Assembly (NCBI GenBank): GCA_035550515.1 | Contig: DASZOZ010000062.1 | Span: 8,546-72,545, forward strand | Direction: 5' to 3' | Length of the DNA stretch: 64,000 nucleotides | DNA from: DATARH01 sp035550515 | GTDB lineage: Bacteria > Pseudomonadota > Alphaproteobacteria > ATCC43930 > CGMCC-115725 | Part shown: piece after piece, positions 18,933-27,504 of the stretch | How positions within the stretch are numbered: position 1 is the stretch's first letter | Layout of the letters: every line of letters starts with the position of its first letter | Program-made: the position numbers and the translations under genes | Notes under the pieces: generated by a model | What the model was told of the DNA's origin: nothing | What the model saw: only the letters and a program-made list of their open reading frames with translations | Databases searched by the model: none

Positions 18933-19706
18933 CTAATAGATTTCGGGCACGAAGCGCCGCCCGCTGAGGCCGATCTCCGGATCGTAATGATCCTTTGCCG
19001 AGCGTTTTGGCAGCTTGATCTTGTCGCGCGGTACGTCTCCGACCGGGATGAGGCTCAACAAATGGGCGATGCAGTTGAGCCGCGCCTTTTTCTTGTCGTC
19101 GGAGCGAATGATGTACCAGGGGGTTTCCGGCGTGTCGGTCACGAGCAGCATCTCGTCGCGCGCGCGGGTGTAATCGTCCCAGCGCTGCCAGGACTCGATG
19201 TCCATCGGACTGAGCTTCCACTGCCGCAACGGGTCTTCGATGCGCGCCTCGAAACGGCGGGTCTGCTCCTCCTTGCTCACTTCCAGCCAATACTTGACCA
19301 GGACGATGCCGCCCTCGACGATGGTGCGCTCGGAAAAGGGCAGGATCCGCAAAAAGCCGGCATGCTGCGCCTCGGTGCAGAACCCCATCACGCGCTCGAC
19401 CCCGAGGCGGTTGTACCAGCTGCGGTCGAAGATCACGATTTCCCCGGCGGCCGGGAAATGCGTGATGTAGCGCTGGATATACATCTGCGTCTTTTCGCGG
19501 TCCGACGGCGCCGGCAGCGCCGCGACGCGGAACACGCGCGGGCTGACCCGCTCGGTGATCGCCTTGATCGTGCCGCCCTTGCCGGCGGCGTCGCGGCCTT
19601 CGAACACGACGATGACGCGCAGGCCTTTATATTTGACCCACTCCTGCAGCTTGCAGAGGCCCACCTGAAGACGCCGCAATTCCTTCGCGTATTCCTTTTT
19701 CTTCAT
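18933..19706 (-). CDS. ppk2: polyphosphate kinase 2
   Basis: PPK2 transfers phosphate between polyphosphate and nucleoside diphosphates, mostly making ATP or GTP. The 257-residue product is a one-domain P-loop enzyme: Walker A is EGRDAAGKGGTI (about residue 35-46), Walker B is IFDRSWYNR, and the lid region follows (RFEARIEDPLRQWKLSPMD), matching class I enzymes that favour ADP. I take ATG 19706 (MKKKEYAKEL) because GGAGGAC lies just upstream; an ATG six codons earlier lacks such a site. It is the first gene of a unit with the AI-2E permease. Class assignment is by motif and length, with moderate certainty. Confidence 0.94.
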   Translation of the reverse strand: MKKKEYAKELRRLQVGLCKLQEWVKYKGLRVIVVFEGRDAAGKGGTIKAITERVSPRVFRVAALPAPSDREKTQMYIQRYITHFPAAGEIVIFDRSWYNRLGVERVMGFCTEAQHAGFLRILPFSERTIVEGGIVLVKYWLEVSKEEQTRRFEARIEDPLRQWKLSPMDIESWQRWDDYTRARDEMLLVTDTPETPWYIIRSDDKKKARLNCIAHLLSLIPVGDVPRDKIKLPKRSAKDHYDPEIGLSGRRFVPEIY

Positions 19707-19866
19707 CGCGAGGTCCTCCGACATGGCGGCGGAACGGTCGCCGCGACCGTGCGCGACACGCGCTACCGCAGGTTCAATCTGATGCTAAATACGACGACGG
19801 TGTCGCGCCGTCACATTGATTTGCGTCGACCGGCAGTCCGCATCCCGGGGCGAGGCCTCGGGCCGG

Positions 19867-20979
19867 CTATCCGGCGGTGCGTCCGAGCGTGTGGCGGAAG
19901 ACGATTGCCGCGGTCAGCAGCAACACCGCCCCCGCCTGGTGCGCCGCCGCGAGCGGCACCGGCACCACCAGCAGCAAGGTCGAAATCCCCAGCGAAACCT
20001 GCAGCAGCGCGGCGGCCAGCAGCGCGTGCAGCGCAAGGCGTGCCGGGCGGGGCAGGGACGCGCGCACCCCCGCCAGCCACAATCCGACGACCGCGCCGGC
20101 CGTCGTCTCCGCGAGCAGGCGGTGATCGAACTGCACCGCGGGGATGTTCTCGAACCAGTTGCGGATAAACGGCGAGAGCTGCGCGTAGCCCGCCGGCACG
20201 AACCGGCCGTCCATCAACGGAAAGGTATTGTAGGTCAGCCCGGCGTTGAGCCCGGCGACAAACCCGCCGGCGACGATGGTCACGGCGACGAGCGCCAGCA
20301 ACGCTTCGCCGGCGCGGCGCCAAGCCCAGCCCCCACTCCGACCGTCCCGCGCTTGCGGGGGAGGGGAATGGCCGACGCCAGCGACAGCGGTGGGGGCCAG
20401 CAGCCCCAGCGCCGTCCACAGCGTCGCCGCGTAGATCACCAGCGCCAGCGCAAGATGCGCGGTCAGCCGGTATTGGCTGACCTCGATCCGGCCGGCGAGA
20501 CCGCTTTCGACCATCCACCAGCCGAGCGCGCCCTGGGCCGCGCCCAGCCCGAAAATCCCGGCAAGCGGCCCGGCGAGCCGCCGCGGCACCCGTCCTCGCA
20601 GCAGGAAATACAGGAACGGCAGCAGGTAGACAAAGCCGATCAGCCGCCCCCACAGCCGGTGGACGTATTCCCACAGATAGATCGTCTTGAACGCGGCGAG
20701 GCTCATGCCGGTGTTCATCAGCCGGTATTGCGCGGTCTGCTGGTATTTGGCGAATTCCGCCTGCCAGTCGGCGGCCGAGAGCGGCGGGACGGCCCCCATC
20801 ACCGGCTGCCACTCGGTGATCGACAGCCCCGACCAGGTGAGCCGGGTGACGCCGCCGATCACCACCATCGCAAAGATCATCGCGCAGCAGACGAGGAGCC
20901 AGACGGCCACTGCCGTTGTGTCCGCCCTGGCGGCGCGCGCCGCGTCGTCGCGCGGCTTGCTGAGGCTCGTCGAGACCAT
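19867..20979 (-). CDS. ctaA: heme A synthase (COX15/CtaA)
   Basis: Membrane enzyme that oxidises heme O to heme A for cytochrome c oxidase, 370 residues with eight predicted helices. Histidines that bind heme are seen in WEYVHRLWGR, YRLTAHLAL, QFDHRLLAE and AAHQAGAV. ATG 20979 (MVSTSLSK) is preferred over an upstream start at 21015. About 15-20 residues in the cytoplasmic or periplasmic loop around residues 205-220 (GVGHSPPPQARDGRSGG) are unlike the family and derive from a short GC-rich palindromic repeat inserted in frame (see the repeat entry). The heme O synthase and oxidase genes are not in the window. The gene lies next to ruvX with no shared operon evidence. Confidence 0.95.
   Translation of the reverse strand: MVSTSLSKPRDDAARAARADTTAVAVWLLVCCAMIFAMVVIGGVTRLTWSGLSITEWQPVMGAVPPLSAADWQAEFAKYQQTAQYRLMNTGMSLAAFKTIYLWEYVHRLWGRLIGFVYLLPFLYFLLRGRVPRRLAGPLAGIFGLGAAQGALGWWMVESGLAGRIEVSQYRLTAHLALALVIYAATLWTALGLLAPTAVAGVGHSPPPQARDGRSGGWAWRRAGEALLALVAVTIVAGGFVAGLNAGLTYNTFPLMDGRFVPAGYAQLSPFIRNWFENIPAVQFDHRLLAETTAGAVVGLWLAGVRASLPRPARLALHALLAAALLQVSLGISTLLLVVPVPLAAAHQAGAVLLLTAAIVFRHTLGRTAG
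20325..20371. repeat. REP-like palindromic element inside ctaA
   Basis: A run of about 47 bases with CCCCCACTCC, a GTCCCGC/GCGGGG core around GCTTGC, and GGGGAGGGGAATGGCC resembles the dispersed palindromic elements common between genes in GC-rich alphaproteobacteria (CTCCCCCGC-AAGC-GGGGGAG type). Here it sits in frame inside ctaA and is translated into a Ser/Pro/Arg/Gly-rich loop. Its identity as a dispersed repeat is from memory; no second copy is seen in this window. Confidence 0.5.
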
Positions 20980-21037
20980 GGCCGATCTATGACCCGCCCG
21001 GCGGCGGTGCGGCAATGGCGATCATGCCGCAGCCCCT

Positions 21038-21505
21038 TCAGCCTTCCCGGGCCATCGCATCGAGGCAGCCTTGGAGGATGTACGCCGCCGCCACCTTGTC
21101 GACGATTTCCGCGCGACGCTTGCGGGTCATGTCGGCGGCGATCATCTCGCGCGTCACCGCGGCGGTCGACAGCCGCTCGTCCCACAGCAGCACCGGCAGG
21201 TCGCGCAGCGTCAGCAGGTTGCGGGCGAAGGCGCGCACCGATTGCGTGCGCGGGCTGTCGCGCCCGTCGAGCGCCAGCGGCAGGCCGATCACCAGCCCGC
21301 CCGCCGCGTGCCGGTCGACCAGCGCCAGCAGCGCCGCCAGATCGTCGCGAAACCGGCGGCGGCGGATCGTGTCGAGCGGGCTGGCGATCTTGCACCGCGT
21401 GTCGCTGAGCGCGAGGCCGATGGTCTTCGTGCCGACATCGAGCCCCATCAGGCGCCGCCCTTGCGGCACCGCCGCCGCCAATGTCGCGGGGTTGTCGACA
21501 ATCAT
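21038..21505 (-). CDS. ruvX: Holliday junction resolvase-like RuvX (YqgF)
   Basis: A 155-residue RNase H-fold nuclease of the YqgF family, linked to Holliday junction resolution and, in E. coli, to 16S rRNA 5' processing. Visible motifs are the first catalytic aspartate in GLDVGTKTIGLALSD, the glutamate/aspartate region VIGLPLALDG, the DERLSTAAV motif and the C-terminal aspartate in RRAEIVDKVAAAYIL. It is divergent from gatC with a 51-base space. In many alphaproteobacteria ruvX lies close to gatCAB, and this arrangement is kept here. Confidence 0.95.
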   Translation of the reverse strand: MIVDNPATLAAAVPQGRRLMGLDVGTKTIGLALSDTRCKIASPLDTIRRRRFRDDLAALLALVDRHAAGGLVIGLPLALDGRDSPRTQSVRAFARNLLTLRDLPVLLWDERLSTAAVTREMIAADMTRKRRAEIVDKVAAAYILQGCLDAMAREG

Positions 21506-21556
21506 GGCCGATGATAGCGTGAGGCTGCCGATTTTGCCGCGAAAGACACCGAAAAC

Positions 21557-21844
21557 ATGGCGTTGGACAAGGCCACCGTGGCGCGCATCGCCACGCTGGC
21601 GCGCATACGCGTCGCCGAGGACCAGCTCGAACCGCTCGCCACTGAGCTGAGCGGCATCCTCGATTGGGTCGAGCAGTTGATGGCGGTCGACACCGAAAAC
21701 GTGCCGCCGATGACCAGCGTCGCCGAGATGACGCTGCCGCTGCGCGACGATGTCGTGACCGACGGCGGGAACCGCGAGGCCGTGCTCGGCAACGCCCCGC
21801 GCCCGGCGCGCGGCTTCTACGCCGTGCCCAAGGTGGTCGAGTGA
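21557..21844 (+). CDS. gatC: Asp-tRNA(Asn)/Glu-tRNA(Gln) amidotransferase subunit C
   Basis: The small GatCAB subunit (95 residues) wraps the A and B subunits and aids assembly of the tRNA-dependent amidotransferase. Its sequence follows the family: MALDKATVARIATLARI at the start, ELSGILDWVEQL in the middle and a tail ending FYAVPKVVE. First gene of gatC-gatA-gatB. Confidence 0.96.
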   Translation: MALDKATVARIATLARIRVAEDQLEPLATELSGILDWVEQLMAVDTENVPPMTSVAEMTLPLRDDVVTDGGNREAVLGNAPRPARGFYAVPKVVE

Positions 21845-23322
21845 GCGCGCTCACCGGCCTGACCCTGGCCGAGGCGCGCGACGGGCTGAGAGGCAAACGG
21901 TTCTCCGCCCGCGAGCTGGCCGCCGCCTATAACGCCGCGGTCGAGCGGGTCGCGCCGCTCAACGCCTTCGTCACCGCCACCCCCGAGCGGGCGCTGGACA
22001 TGGCCGCCGCCGCCGATGCGCGGCTCGCCCGGGGCGAGGCGCTGCCGCTCGACGGCATTCCGCTCGCGGTCAAGGATCTGTTCTGCACCAAGGGTGTGCT
22101 GACCACCGCCGCGTCGCACATCCTCGACGGCTTTGTGCCGCCCTACGAATCGACCGTCACCGAGAAGCTGTGGGCCGCCGGGGCGGTGATGCTGGGCAAG
22201 ACCAACATGGACGAGTTCGCGATGGGCTCGTCGACCACGACCAGTTATTACGGCCCGACCGAGAACCCGTGGCGCCGCAAAAACCACGCGGGCGACAACC
22301 GGCCGCTGGTGCCGGGCGGCTCCTCGGGCGGTTCGGCGGCGGCGGTGGCGGCGCGCGCCGCGCTCGGCGCGACGGGCACCGACACCGGCGGCTCGATCCG
22401 CCAGCCGGCAAGCTTCTGCGGCATCGTCGGGCTGAAGCCGACCTATGGCCGCTGCTCGCGCTGGGGCGTCGTCGCCTTCGCCTCGTCGCTCGACCACCCC
22501 GGCCCGATGACGCGCACGGTGCGCGATGCCGCGCTCATGCTCGGCGCGATGGCCGGCCACGACCCGCGCGACTCCACCTCCGCCCCGCTGCCCGTGCCCG
22601 ATTACGCGGCGGCGCTGACCGGCGATGTCCGCGGCCTCAAGATCGGCATCCCCAAGGAATACCGGATCGACGGCATGGCCGGCGAGATCGAGGCCCTGTG
22701 GCAGGCCGGGATCGCCTGGCTCAAGGACGCCGGCGCCGAGCCGGTCGAGATTTCGCTGCCGATGACCAAATACGCGCTGCCGGCGTATTACGTGATCGCG
22801 CCCGCGGAAGCGTCCTCGAACCTCGCGCGCTATGACGGCGTCAAGTTCGGCCTGCGCGTCGACGGCGACAGCCTCGACGACATGTACGAAAAGACCCGCG
22901 CCGCCGGTTTTGGCGGCGAGGTGCGGCGCCGGGTGCTGATCGGCACCTATGTGCTGTCCGCCGGGTATTACGACGCCTATTACTTGAAGGCACAGCGCGT
23001 GCGGACGCTGATCGCCCGCGATTTCGCCGCCGCCTTCGAGAAATGCGACTGCATCCTGACCCCGACCGCGCCTTCGGCCGCCTTTGCCATCGGCGAGAAG
23101 GCGGACGACCCGGTGGCGATGTATCTGAACGACGTGTTCACGGTGCCGGCCGACCTCGCCGGCCTGCCGGCGATCTCGGTGCCGGCCGGGCTGTCGGACG
23201 GCCTGCCGCTCGGCCTGCAGGTCATCGGCCGCGCCTTCGACGAGGCGATGGTGCTGCGCGTCGGCCAGGTGCTGGAAACCGCCGCGCAGTTCACCCATGT
23301 TCCGAGCTTCCTGGCCGGATAG
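21841..23322 (+). CDS. gatA: Asp-tRNA(Asn)/Glu-tRNA(Gln) amidotransferase subunit A
   Basis: The glutaminase subunit of GatCAB, 493 residues, releases ammonia from glutamine to amidate Glu-tRNA(Gln) and Asp-tRNA(Asn). The Ser-cisSer-Lys triad lies in VKDLFCTKG and GGSSGGSAAAVAAR, with DTGGSIRQPASFCG carrying the nucleophile region. The start is a GTG that overlaps the gatC stop as GTGA, giving tight translational coupling. The amidase signature is complete. Followed by gatB after 57 bases. Confidence 0.97.
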   Translation: MSALTGLTLAEARDGLRGKRFSARELAAAYNAAVERVAPLNAFVTATPERALDMAAAADARLARGEALPLDGIPLAVKDLFCTKGVLTTAASHILDGFVPPYESTVTEKLWAAGAVMLGKTNMDEFAMGSSTTTSYYGPTENPWRRKNHAGDNRPLVPGGSSGGSAAAVAARAALGATGTDTGGSIRQPASFCGIVGLKPTYGRCSRWGVVAFASSLDHPGPMTRTVRDAALMLGAMAGHDPRDSTSAPLPVPDYAAALTGDVRGLKIGIPKEYRIDGMAGEIEALWQAGIAWLKDAGAEPVEISLPMTKYALPAYYVIAPAEASSNLARYDGVKFGLRVDGDSLDDMYEKTRAAGFGGEVRRRVLIGTYVLSAGYYDAYYLKAQRVRTLIARDFAAAFEKCDCILTPTAPSAAFAIGEKADDPVAMYLNDVFTVPADLAGLPAISVPAGLSDGLPLGLQVIGRAFDEAMVLRVGQVLETAAQFTHVPSFLAG

Positions 23323-23379
23323 GTGATCAGCGAGCCTCGAAGGACGCACAATGTCCCCGCAGCAAGAAGCTCTTAGACC

Positions 23380-24852
23380 ATGACCATGCCGATCGAAGGC
23401 CGGACCGGGGAGTGGGAAGTCGTCATCGGGCTCGAGGTGCATGCCCAGGTGGTGGCGCAGGCGAAGCTGTTCTCGGGCGCGGCGACCGCGTTCGGCGCCG
23501 AGCCGAACACCCAGGTATCGACCGTCGACGCCGCGTTTCCCGGCATGCTGCCGGTGATCAACCGGCATTGCGTCGAGCAGGCGGTGAGGACCGGGCTCGG
23601 CCTCAACGCGCAGATCAACCTGCACAGCGTGTTCGACCGCAAGAACTACTTCTACCCGGACCTGCCGGCCGGCTACCAGATCTCGCAATACCAGCAGCCG
23701 ATCGTCGGCCGCGGCCGCGTCGAGATCGAGATGCCGGACGGCACGACGCGGGCGATCGGCATCACCCGGCTGCATCTGGAGCAGGACGCCGGCAAGAGCC
23801 TGCACGACCAGCACCCGCGCGACACTTATGTCGACCTCAACCGCGCCGGCATCGGGCTGATGGAGATCGTCTCCGAGCCCGATTTGCGCTCGGCCGAGGA
23901 GGCCGGCATCTATCTGCGCAAGCTGCGCTCGATCCTCCGGTATCTCGGCACCTGCGACGGCAACATGGAGGAAGGGTCGCTGCGCTGCGACTGCAATGTC
24001 TCGGTGCGCAAGCCGGGCGCACCGTTCGGCACGCGCTGCGAGATCAAGAACCTCAACTCGGTGCGCTTTGTGATGCAGGCGATCGAGGTCGAGGCGCGCC
24101 GCCAGGTCGGCATCATCGAAGACGGCGGCACGATCGCCCAGGAGACCCGGCTGTTCGATACCGCGCGCGGCCAGACCCGGCCGATGCGCTCCAAGGAAAA
24201 CGATTACGACTACCGCTATTTCCCCGATCCCGACCTGCTGCCGCTGGTGCTCGACCCCACCTGGGTGGCCGGGCTGAAGGCCGCGCTGCCCGAGCTGCCC
24301 GACGCCAAGCGCGCCCGCTTCCAGCGCGATTTCGGCCTCGGCGCGGAGGAGGCGGGTGTGCTCACCGCCGAGCGCGCGACCGCCGAGTTCTTCGAGGCGG
24401 TCGTCGGCCACGGAGCGCCGGGCGGCCGCGGCCGCGGCCCCAAGGCGGCCGCCAATTGGGTCACCGGCGACCTGTTCGGCGCGCTCAACAAAAAGGGGCT
24501 CGGCATCGAGGATTCACCGGTGTCCGCGCCTGCCTTGGGCGCCCTCATCGATCTGATCGCCGACGGCACGATCTCCGGGCGGATCGCCAAGGACGTCTTC
24601 GCCGAGATGGTCGAGACCGGCGGCGACCCGGCGGCGATCGTCGCGGCCAAGGGGCTGCGCCAGGTTACCGACACCGGCGCGATCGAGGCCGCGGTCGACG
24701 CCGCGCTCGCCGCCAGCCCGGCGCAGGTCGCGCAATACGCGGCCAACCCCAAAATCCTCGGCTTTTTTGTCGGCCAGGTCATGAAGGCGACCCAGGGCAA
24801 GGCCAACCCCGCCCTGGTCAACGAGCTGCTCAGGAAGAAGCTCGGCGGCTGA
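23380..24852 (+). CDS. gatB: Asp-tRNA(Asn)/Glu-tRNA(Gln) amidotransferase subunit B
   Basis: GatB (490 residues) phosphorylates the mischarged aminoacyl-tRNA and accepts ammonia from GatA. The N-terminal kinase cradle carries VIGLEVHAQV, the zinc/ATP region FDRKNYFYPDLPAGYQISQ around residue 90 and GIGLMEIVSEPD; the C-terminal YqeY-like helical domain includes NPKILGFFVGQVMKATQGKA. ATG 23380 and an ATG two codons later are both possible. A strong inverted repeat follows the stop. Confidence 0.97.
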   Translation: MTMPIEGRTGEWEVVIGLEVHAQVVAQAKLFSGAATAFGAEPNTQVSTVDAAFPGMLPVINRHCVEQAVRTGLGLNAQINLHSVFDRKNYFYPDLPAGYQISQYQQPIVGRGRVEIEMPDGTTRAIGITRLHLEQDAGKSLHDQHPRDTYVDLNRAGIGLMEIVSEPDLRSAEEAGIYLRKLRSILRYLGTCDGNMEEGSLRCDCNVSVRKPGAPFGTRCEIKNLNSVRFVMQAIEVEARRQVGIIEDGGTIAQETRLFDTARGQTRPMRSKENDYDYRYFPDPDLLPLVLDPTWVAGLKAALPELPDAKRARFQRDFGLGAEEAGVLTAERATAEFFEAVVGHGAPGGRGRGPKAAANWVTGDLFGALNKKGLGIEDSPVSAPALGALIDLIADGTISGRIAKDVFAEMVETGGDPAAIVAAKGLRQVTDTGAIEAAVDAALAASPAQVAQYAANPKILGFFVGQVMKATQGKANPALVNELLRKKLGG

Positions 24853-24855
24853 AGG

Positions 24856-24899
24856 TGGGTTGCGCTGCGTTTAACCTGGGTTGAGCGCAGCGCAACCCA
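24856..24899. repeat. 14-bp inverted repeat after gatB
   Basis: TGGGTTGCGCTGCG (24856-24869) is the exact reverse complement of CGCAGCGCAACCCA (24886-24899), with a 16-base loop that itself contains GGGTTG. The element follows the gatB stop by three bases. There is no T-tract, so it may be a processing or mobile palindromic element rather than a classical terminator. Confidence 0.6.
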
Positions 24900-24908
24900 T
24901 CGGACGGT

Positions 24909-25133
24909 TCAGAAGGTGCCGAGCACGCGGCCCGTCCCGGGTTTCAGCCCGAGATCGGCGACGCTGTCCTCGGTCAACGGGCCGACGGATGTCGGCCTGC
25001 CGCCGGGGACCGTATCGCGCGCAACGGCAAAGGCTTCGTCGGAATCACTGACCGCGGCCGCGACGATGCGCCGCCGCAGATTACCGCCGCTTGCCGCATC
25101 GGGCCCCGTTACCAGCATCATCCAGCCCTTCAT
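24909..25133 (-). CDS. small hypothetical protein
   Basis: A 74-residue protein that I do not recognise. It starts MKGWMMLVTGPD and ends GTGRVLGTF, is soluble and mildly acidic, with no signal peptide or membrane segment. The start at 25133 is well supported by GGAGG seven bases upstream, which argues that the gene is real. It is convergent with gatB across the inverted repeat. The pattern AVSDSDEAFAVARDTV suggests one helix after a strand, but no fold can be named. Confidence 0.55.
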   Translation of the reverse strand: MKGWMMLVTGPDAASGGNLRRRIVAAAVSDSDEAFAVARDTVPGGRPTSVGPLTEDSVADLGLKPGTGRVLGTF

Positions 25134-25223
25134 GGGTTTACCTCCGGTTTTCGTCACCCACAGCATAGCACGGGCTCAAGGCAGCCGCTCACCGGCGCCC
25201 CGAGCACCTGGCCGCGAAAACCG

Positions 25224-26135
25224 CTAAGCCTTTCCGCCAGTCGCCCCGTCCCGCAGGTATTTGTTGAACCAGTCGAGGGTGCGCTGCCAGGCCTCCTTGG
25301 CGGCGGCTTCGTCGTAGCGCGGGGTAGTGTCGTTGTGGAAGCCGTGATTGGCGCCCTTGTAGATATGGCCTTCATGCGTCACGCCGGCCGCGGTCAGCGC
25401 CTTGTCGAAGGCCGGCCAGCCGTCGGTGATCCGGGTGTCGAGCTCGCCGTATTGGGCGTTGATCGGCGCCTTGATCTTGGCGGTGTCCTCGGGTTTGGGC
25501 TGCGCGCCGTAGAACGGCACGCCCGCCGCGAGGTCGCTCCCCATCCGCACCGCGAGCTGGTTGACCACACCGCCGCCAAAGCAGAAGCCGACCGCGCCGA
25601 GCTTGCCGGTGCCGTCGGGCCGCGCCTTCAGCCATTTTGCCGAGGCTTCCATGTCGTTGAGCACCTTGGCGCGGTCGAGCTGACCGAACAGCGCGACCGC
25701 CTTTTCCTCGTCGCCCGGATAGCCGCCGAGCGTCGTCAGCGCATCGGGGGCAAAGGCGATGAAATCGGCGACCGCCAAGCGCCGGGCGACATCTTCGATA
25801 TAGGGGTTGAGCCCGCGGTTCTCGTGGACGACCAGCACGACCGGCAGCTTCTTGTCGTTGGCCGGCCGGACGAGGTAGCCCTTGATCGTGCCGTTGCCGT
25901 TCGGCGACGACACCGTTTCGGTCGCGCTCTTGATGCGCTTGTCGTCGGGCGGCACCTGGATCGCCCAGGCGTAATTCGGCCGCAGCATCTGGAACAAGGC
26001 CGCCGCGGTCAGGCCGCCGACCGCGAACCGCTCGGCGCCGCGCAGAAACCCGCGCCGGTCGATGCCGCCATGCACATAGCGGTTGAGCAGATCGATCAGT
26101 TCCTGCGGAAAATCGGATGCCTTCTTCCGTTCCAC
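25224..26135 (-). CDS. dienelactone hydrolase family protein with Tat-type leader
   Basis: A 303-residue alpha/beta hydrolase. A leader of about 60 residues contains the twin-arginine motif DRRGFLRG followed by a hydrophobic stretch and a cut-site region near NYAWA, indicating export in folded form. The catalytic triad is Cys in GFCFGGG, Asp in YGELDTRI and His in GANHGFHN, typical of dienelactone hydrolases, which open cyclic lactones. The GTG at 26135 (VERKKASDFPQ) is taken as the start because GGGAGG lies six bases upstream; an in-frame start at 26174 is less likely. The natural substrate is unknown and no catechol pathway is nearby. Confidence 0.92.
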   Translation of the reverse strand: MERKKASDFPQELIDLLNRYVHGGIDRRGFLRGAERFAVGGLTAAALFQMLRPNYAWAIQVPPDDKRIKSATETVSSPNGNGTIKGYLVRPANDKKLPVVLVVHENRGLNPYIEDVARRLAVADFIAFAPDALTTLGGYPGDEEKAVALFGQLDRAKVLNDMEASAKWLKARPDGTGKLGAVGFCFGGGVVNQLAVRMGSDLAAGVPFYGAQPKPEDTAKIKAPINAQYGELDTRITDGWPAFDKALTAAGVTHEGHIYKGANHGFHNDTTPRYDEAAAKEAWQRTLDWFNKYLRDGATGGKA

Positions 26136-26198
26136 GATGACCTCCCCGAGCGGCGCAAGACCGCCGCGTCCCATATCAGTCCCGGTTGCTCGCGGCGA

Positions 26199-26741
26199 TC
26201 ACTTCTTGGTGTTCCCCGCCTCCTTCCGCAGCCGGTAGACCCCCGGCAGGTTGCGGTAGCGTTCGGCATAGTCCATGCCGTAGCCGACGACGAACGCATC
26301 GGGAATGTCGAAGCCCTTGTAGCGGATGTCGACCGGCTGCGCGCCCGCGACATGCTTGTGCAGCAGCGCGCAGACGTCGAGGCTCGCCGGCCCCTGCCTG
26401 CACAACGCGGCGATCAGGGCGGTGATCGTCAGCCCGGTGTCGACGATGTCCTCGACGAGGATGACGTGATGCCCGGCGATGTCGAGTTTCGCCTCGTCCT
26501 CGATGACGACATTGCCGGAGGAACGCGCCGCCGGGCCGTAGGACGAGGCACGGACGAAGTCGATGACGAACGGGGCCGTGATCTGCCGCATCAGATCGGC
26601 GGCGAAGACGGTCGCCCCCTTGAGCACGATCAGCAGCGTCAAGGCGGCGCCCGAATGGTCCGCGGAAATCTGTCCGGCGAGCTCGGCGACCCGCTTCTTG
26701 ATGCGCCGCGCCGAGATCAGCGGGCGAAGCGCCTCACTCAT
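26199..26741 (-). CDS. hpt: hypoxanthine phosphoribosyltransferase
   Basis: Purine salvage enzyme that joins hypoxanthine (or guanine) to PRPP. The 180-residue product has the PRPP-binding loop VILVEDIVDTGLTI, the early LKGATVFAADLMR loop and the base-specific DAFVVGYGMDYAERYRNLP segment. It lies 63 bases upstream of the dienelactone hydrolase gene and 52 bases downstream of an unknown gene, all on one strand, and may share a transcript with them. Confidence 0.95.
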   Translation of the reverse strand: MSEALRPLISARRIKKRVAELAGQISADHSGAALTLLIVLKGATVFAADLMRQITAPFVIDFVRASSYGPAARSSGNVVIEDEAKLDIAGHHVILVEDIVDTGLTITALIAALCRQGPASLDVCALLHKHVAGAQPVDIRYKGFDIPDAFVVGYGMDYAERYRNLPGVYRLRKEAGNTKK

Positions 26742-26793
26742 CCGGCATCCGCGGCGGACTGGCTCCGGCGGCCGGGAGTTGATCTCGACGAGA

Positions 26794-27219
26794 TCAATCC
26801 CGGCGGTACGGATAGCAGCGGCCGCGTTCCAGCGTCACGCCGTAATGCTCGGCCAGCGCGCGGATCGCGTCGCCCTGCTCGGGATACGGATCGGCATTGC
26901 CGGGGCCGACGATGATCGGCCGGAAGCTGCGGTCGTCCTTGCCGCCGGGCGGCAGCATCGCGGTCGCCAGCGGCGTGCCGTCATCGGCACGCAGCGTGAG
27001 GAACAGCGGCATCTCGCGCTGGATATGCGCTTTCAGCCCGATTTCCTGCTCGAAATAGACATTGGAGATCGGCTGGAAGCTTTGCGCCGCCTTTTCCTGC
27101 TCCTTGCGGAAATATTTCTCGACCGCGTGGCGCATCGTTTCGGATTCGCTCGCCGCTTCAGCCTCGGTCTCGATCCGAAACCAGGTTTTGCCGTCGGGAG
27201 CGTCGCAGACGTACTTCAT
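26794..27219 (-). CDS. hypothetical protein
   Basis: A 141-residue soluble protein whose family I cannot name. It begins MKYVCDAPDGKTWFRIETE, has a charged helix around residues 20-45 (EAASESETMRHAVEKYFRKEQEKAA), then a strand-rich middle (PLFLTLRADDGTPLATAMLPPG) and ends with a Tyr/Arg motif (CYPYRRD). Codon use matches its neighbours and it keeps tight spacing with hpt, which supports a real gene. The sequence upstream of the ATG contains CAGGAGG, a good Shine-Dalgarno. Confidence 0.75.
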   Translation of the reverse strand: MKYVCDAPDGKTWFRIETEAEAASESETMRHAVEKYFRKEQEKAAQSFQPISNVYFEQEIGLKAHIQREMPLFLTLRADDGTPLATAMLPPGGKDDRSFRPIIVGPGNADPYPEQGDAIRALAEHYGVTLERGRCYPYRRD

Positions 27220-27504
27220 GCTGCCTCCTGGGCAATTCGGCAGGCACCGGCTTGCGCAAGACGGGCTGCCGCCAACAGCAAAATCCGCTCGCGCCGCGCT
27301 GTCAACACCTCAGAACAACGCCAAGGATGATCGCCGTCAGTCGGAACTCGCCTCTCGTTTTCCGTCGCAAATTGCAGAAAGGGCGGCGGTCTGCGACCGG
27401 CTGTCTTTCCATAAGATATTGATTTTCAACGTTTCTTCTTCCCGGATCGAGCGTGGCACGGACGATGAACCCGGACTGGCAAACCGCCAACCAAGGAGCT
27501 CGCC

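Noticed and set aside
21817..24411. 864-codon minus-strand frame across gatA and gatB
   Set aside because: Antisense shadow of highly conserved genes.
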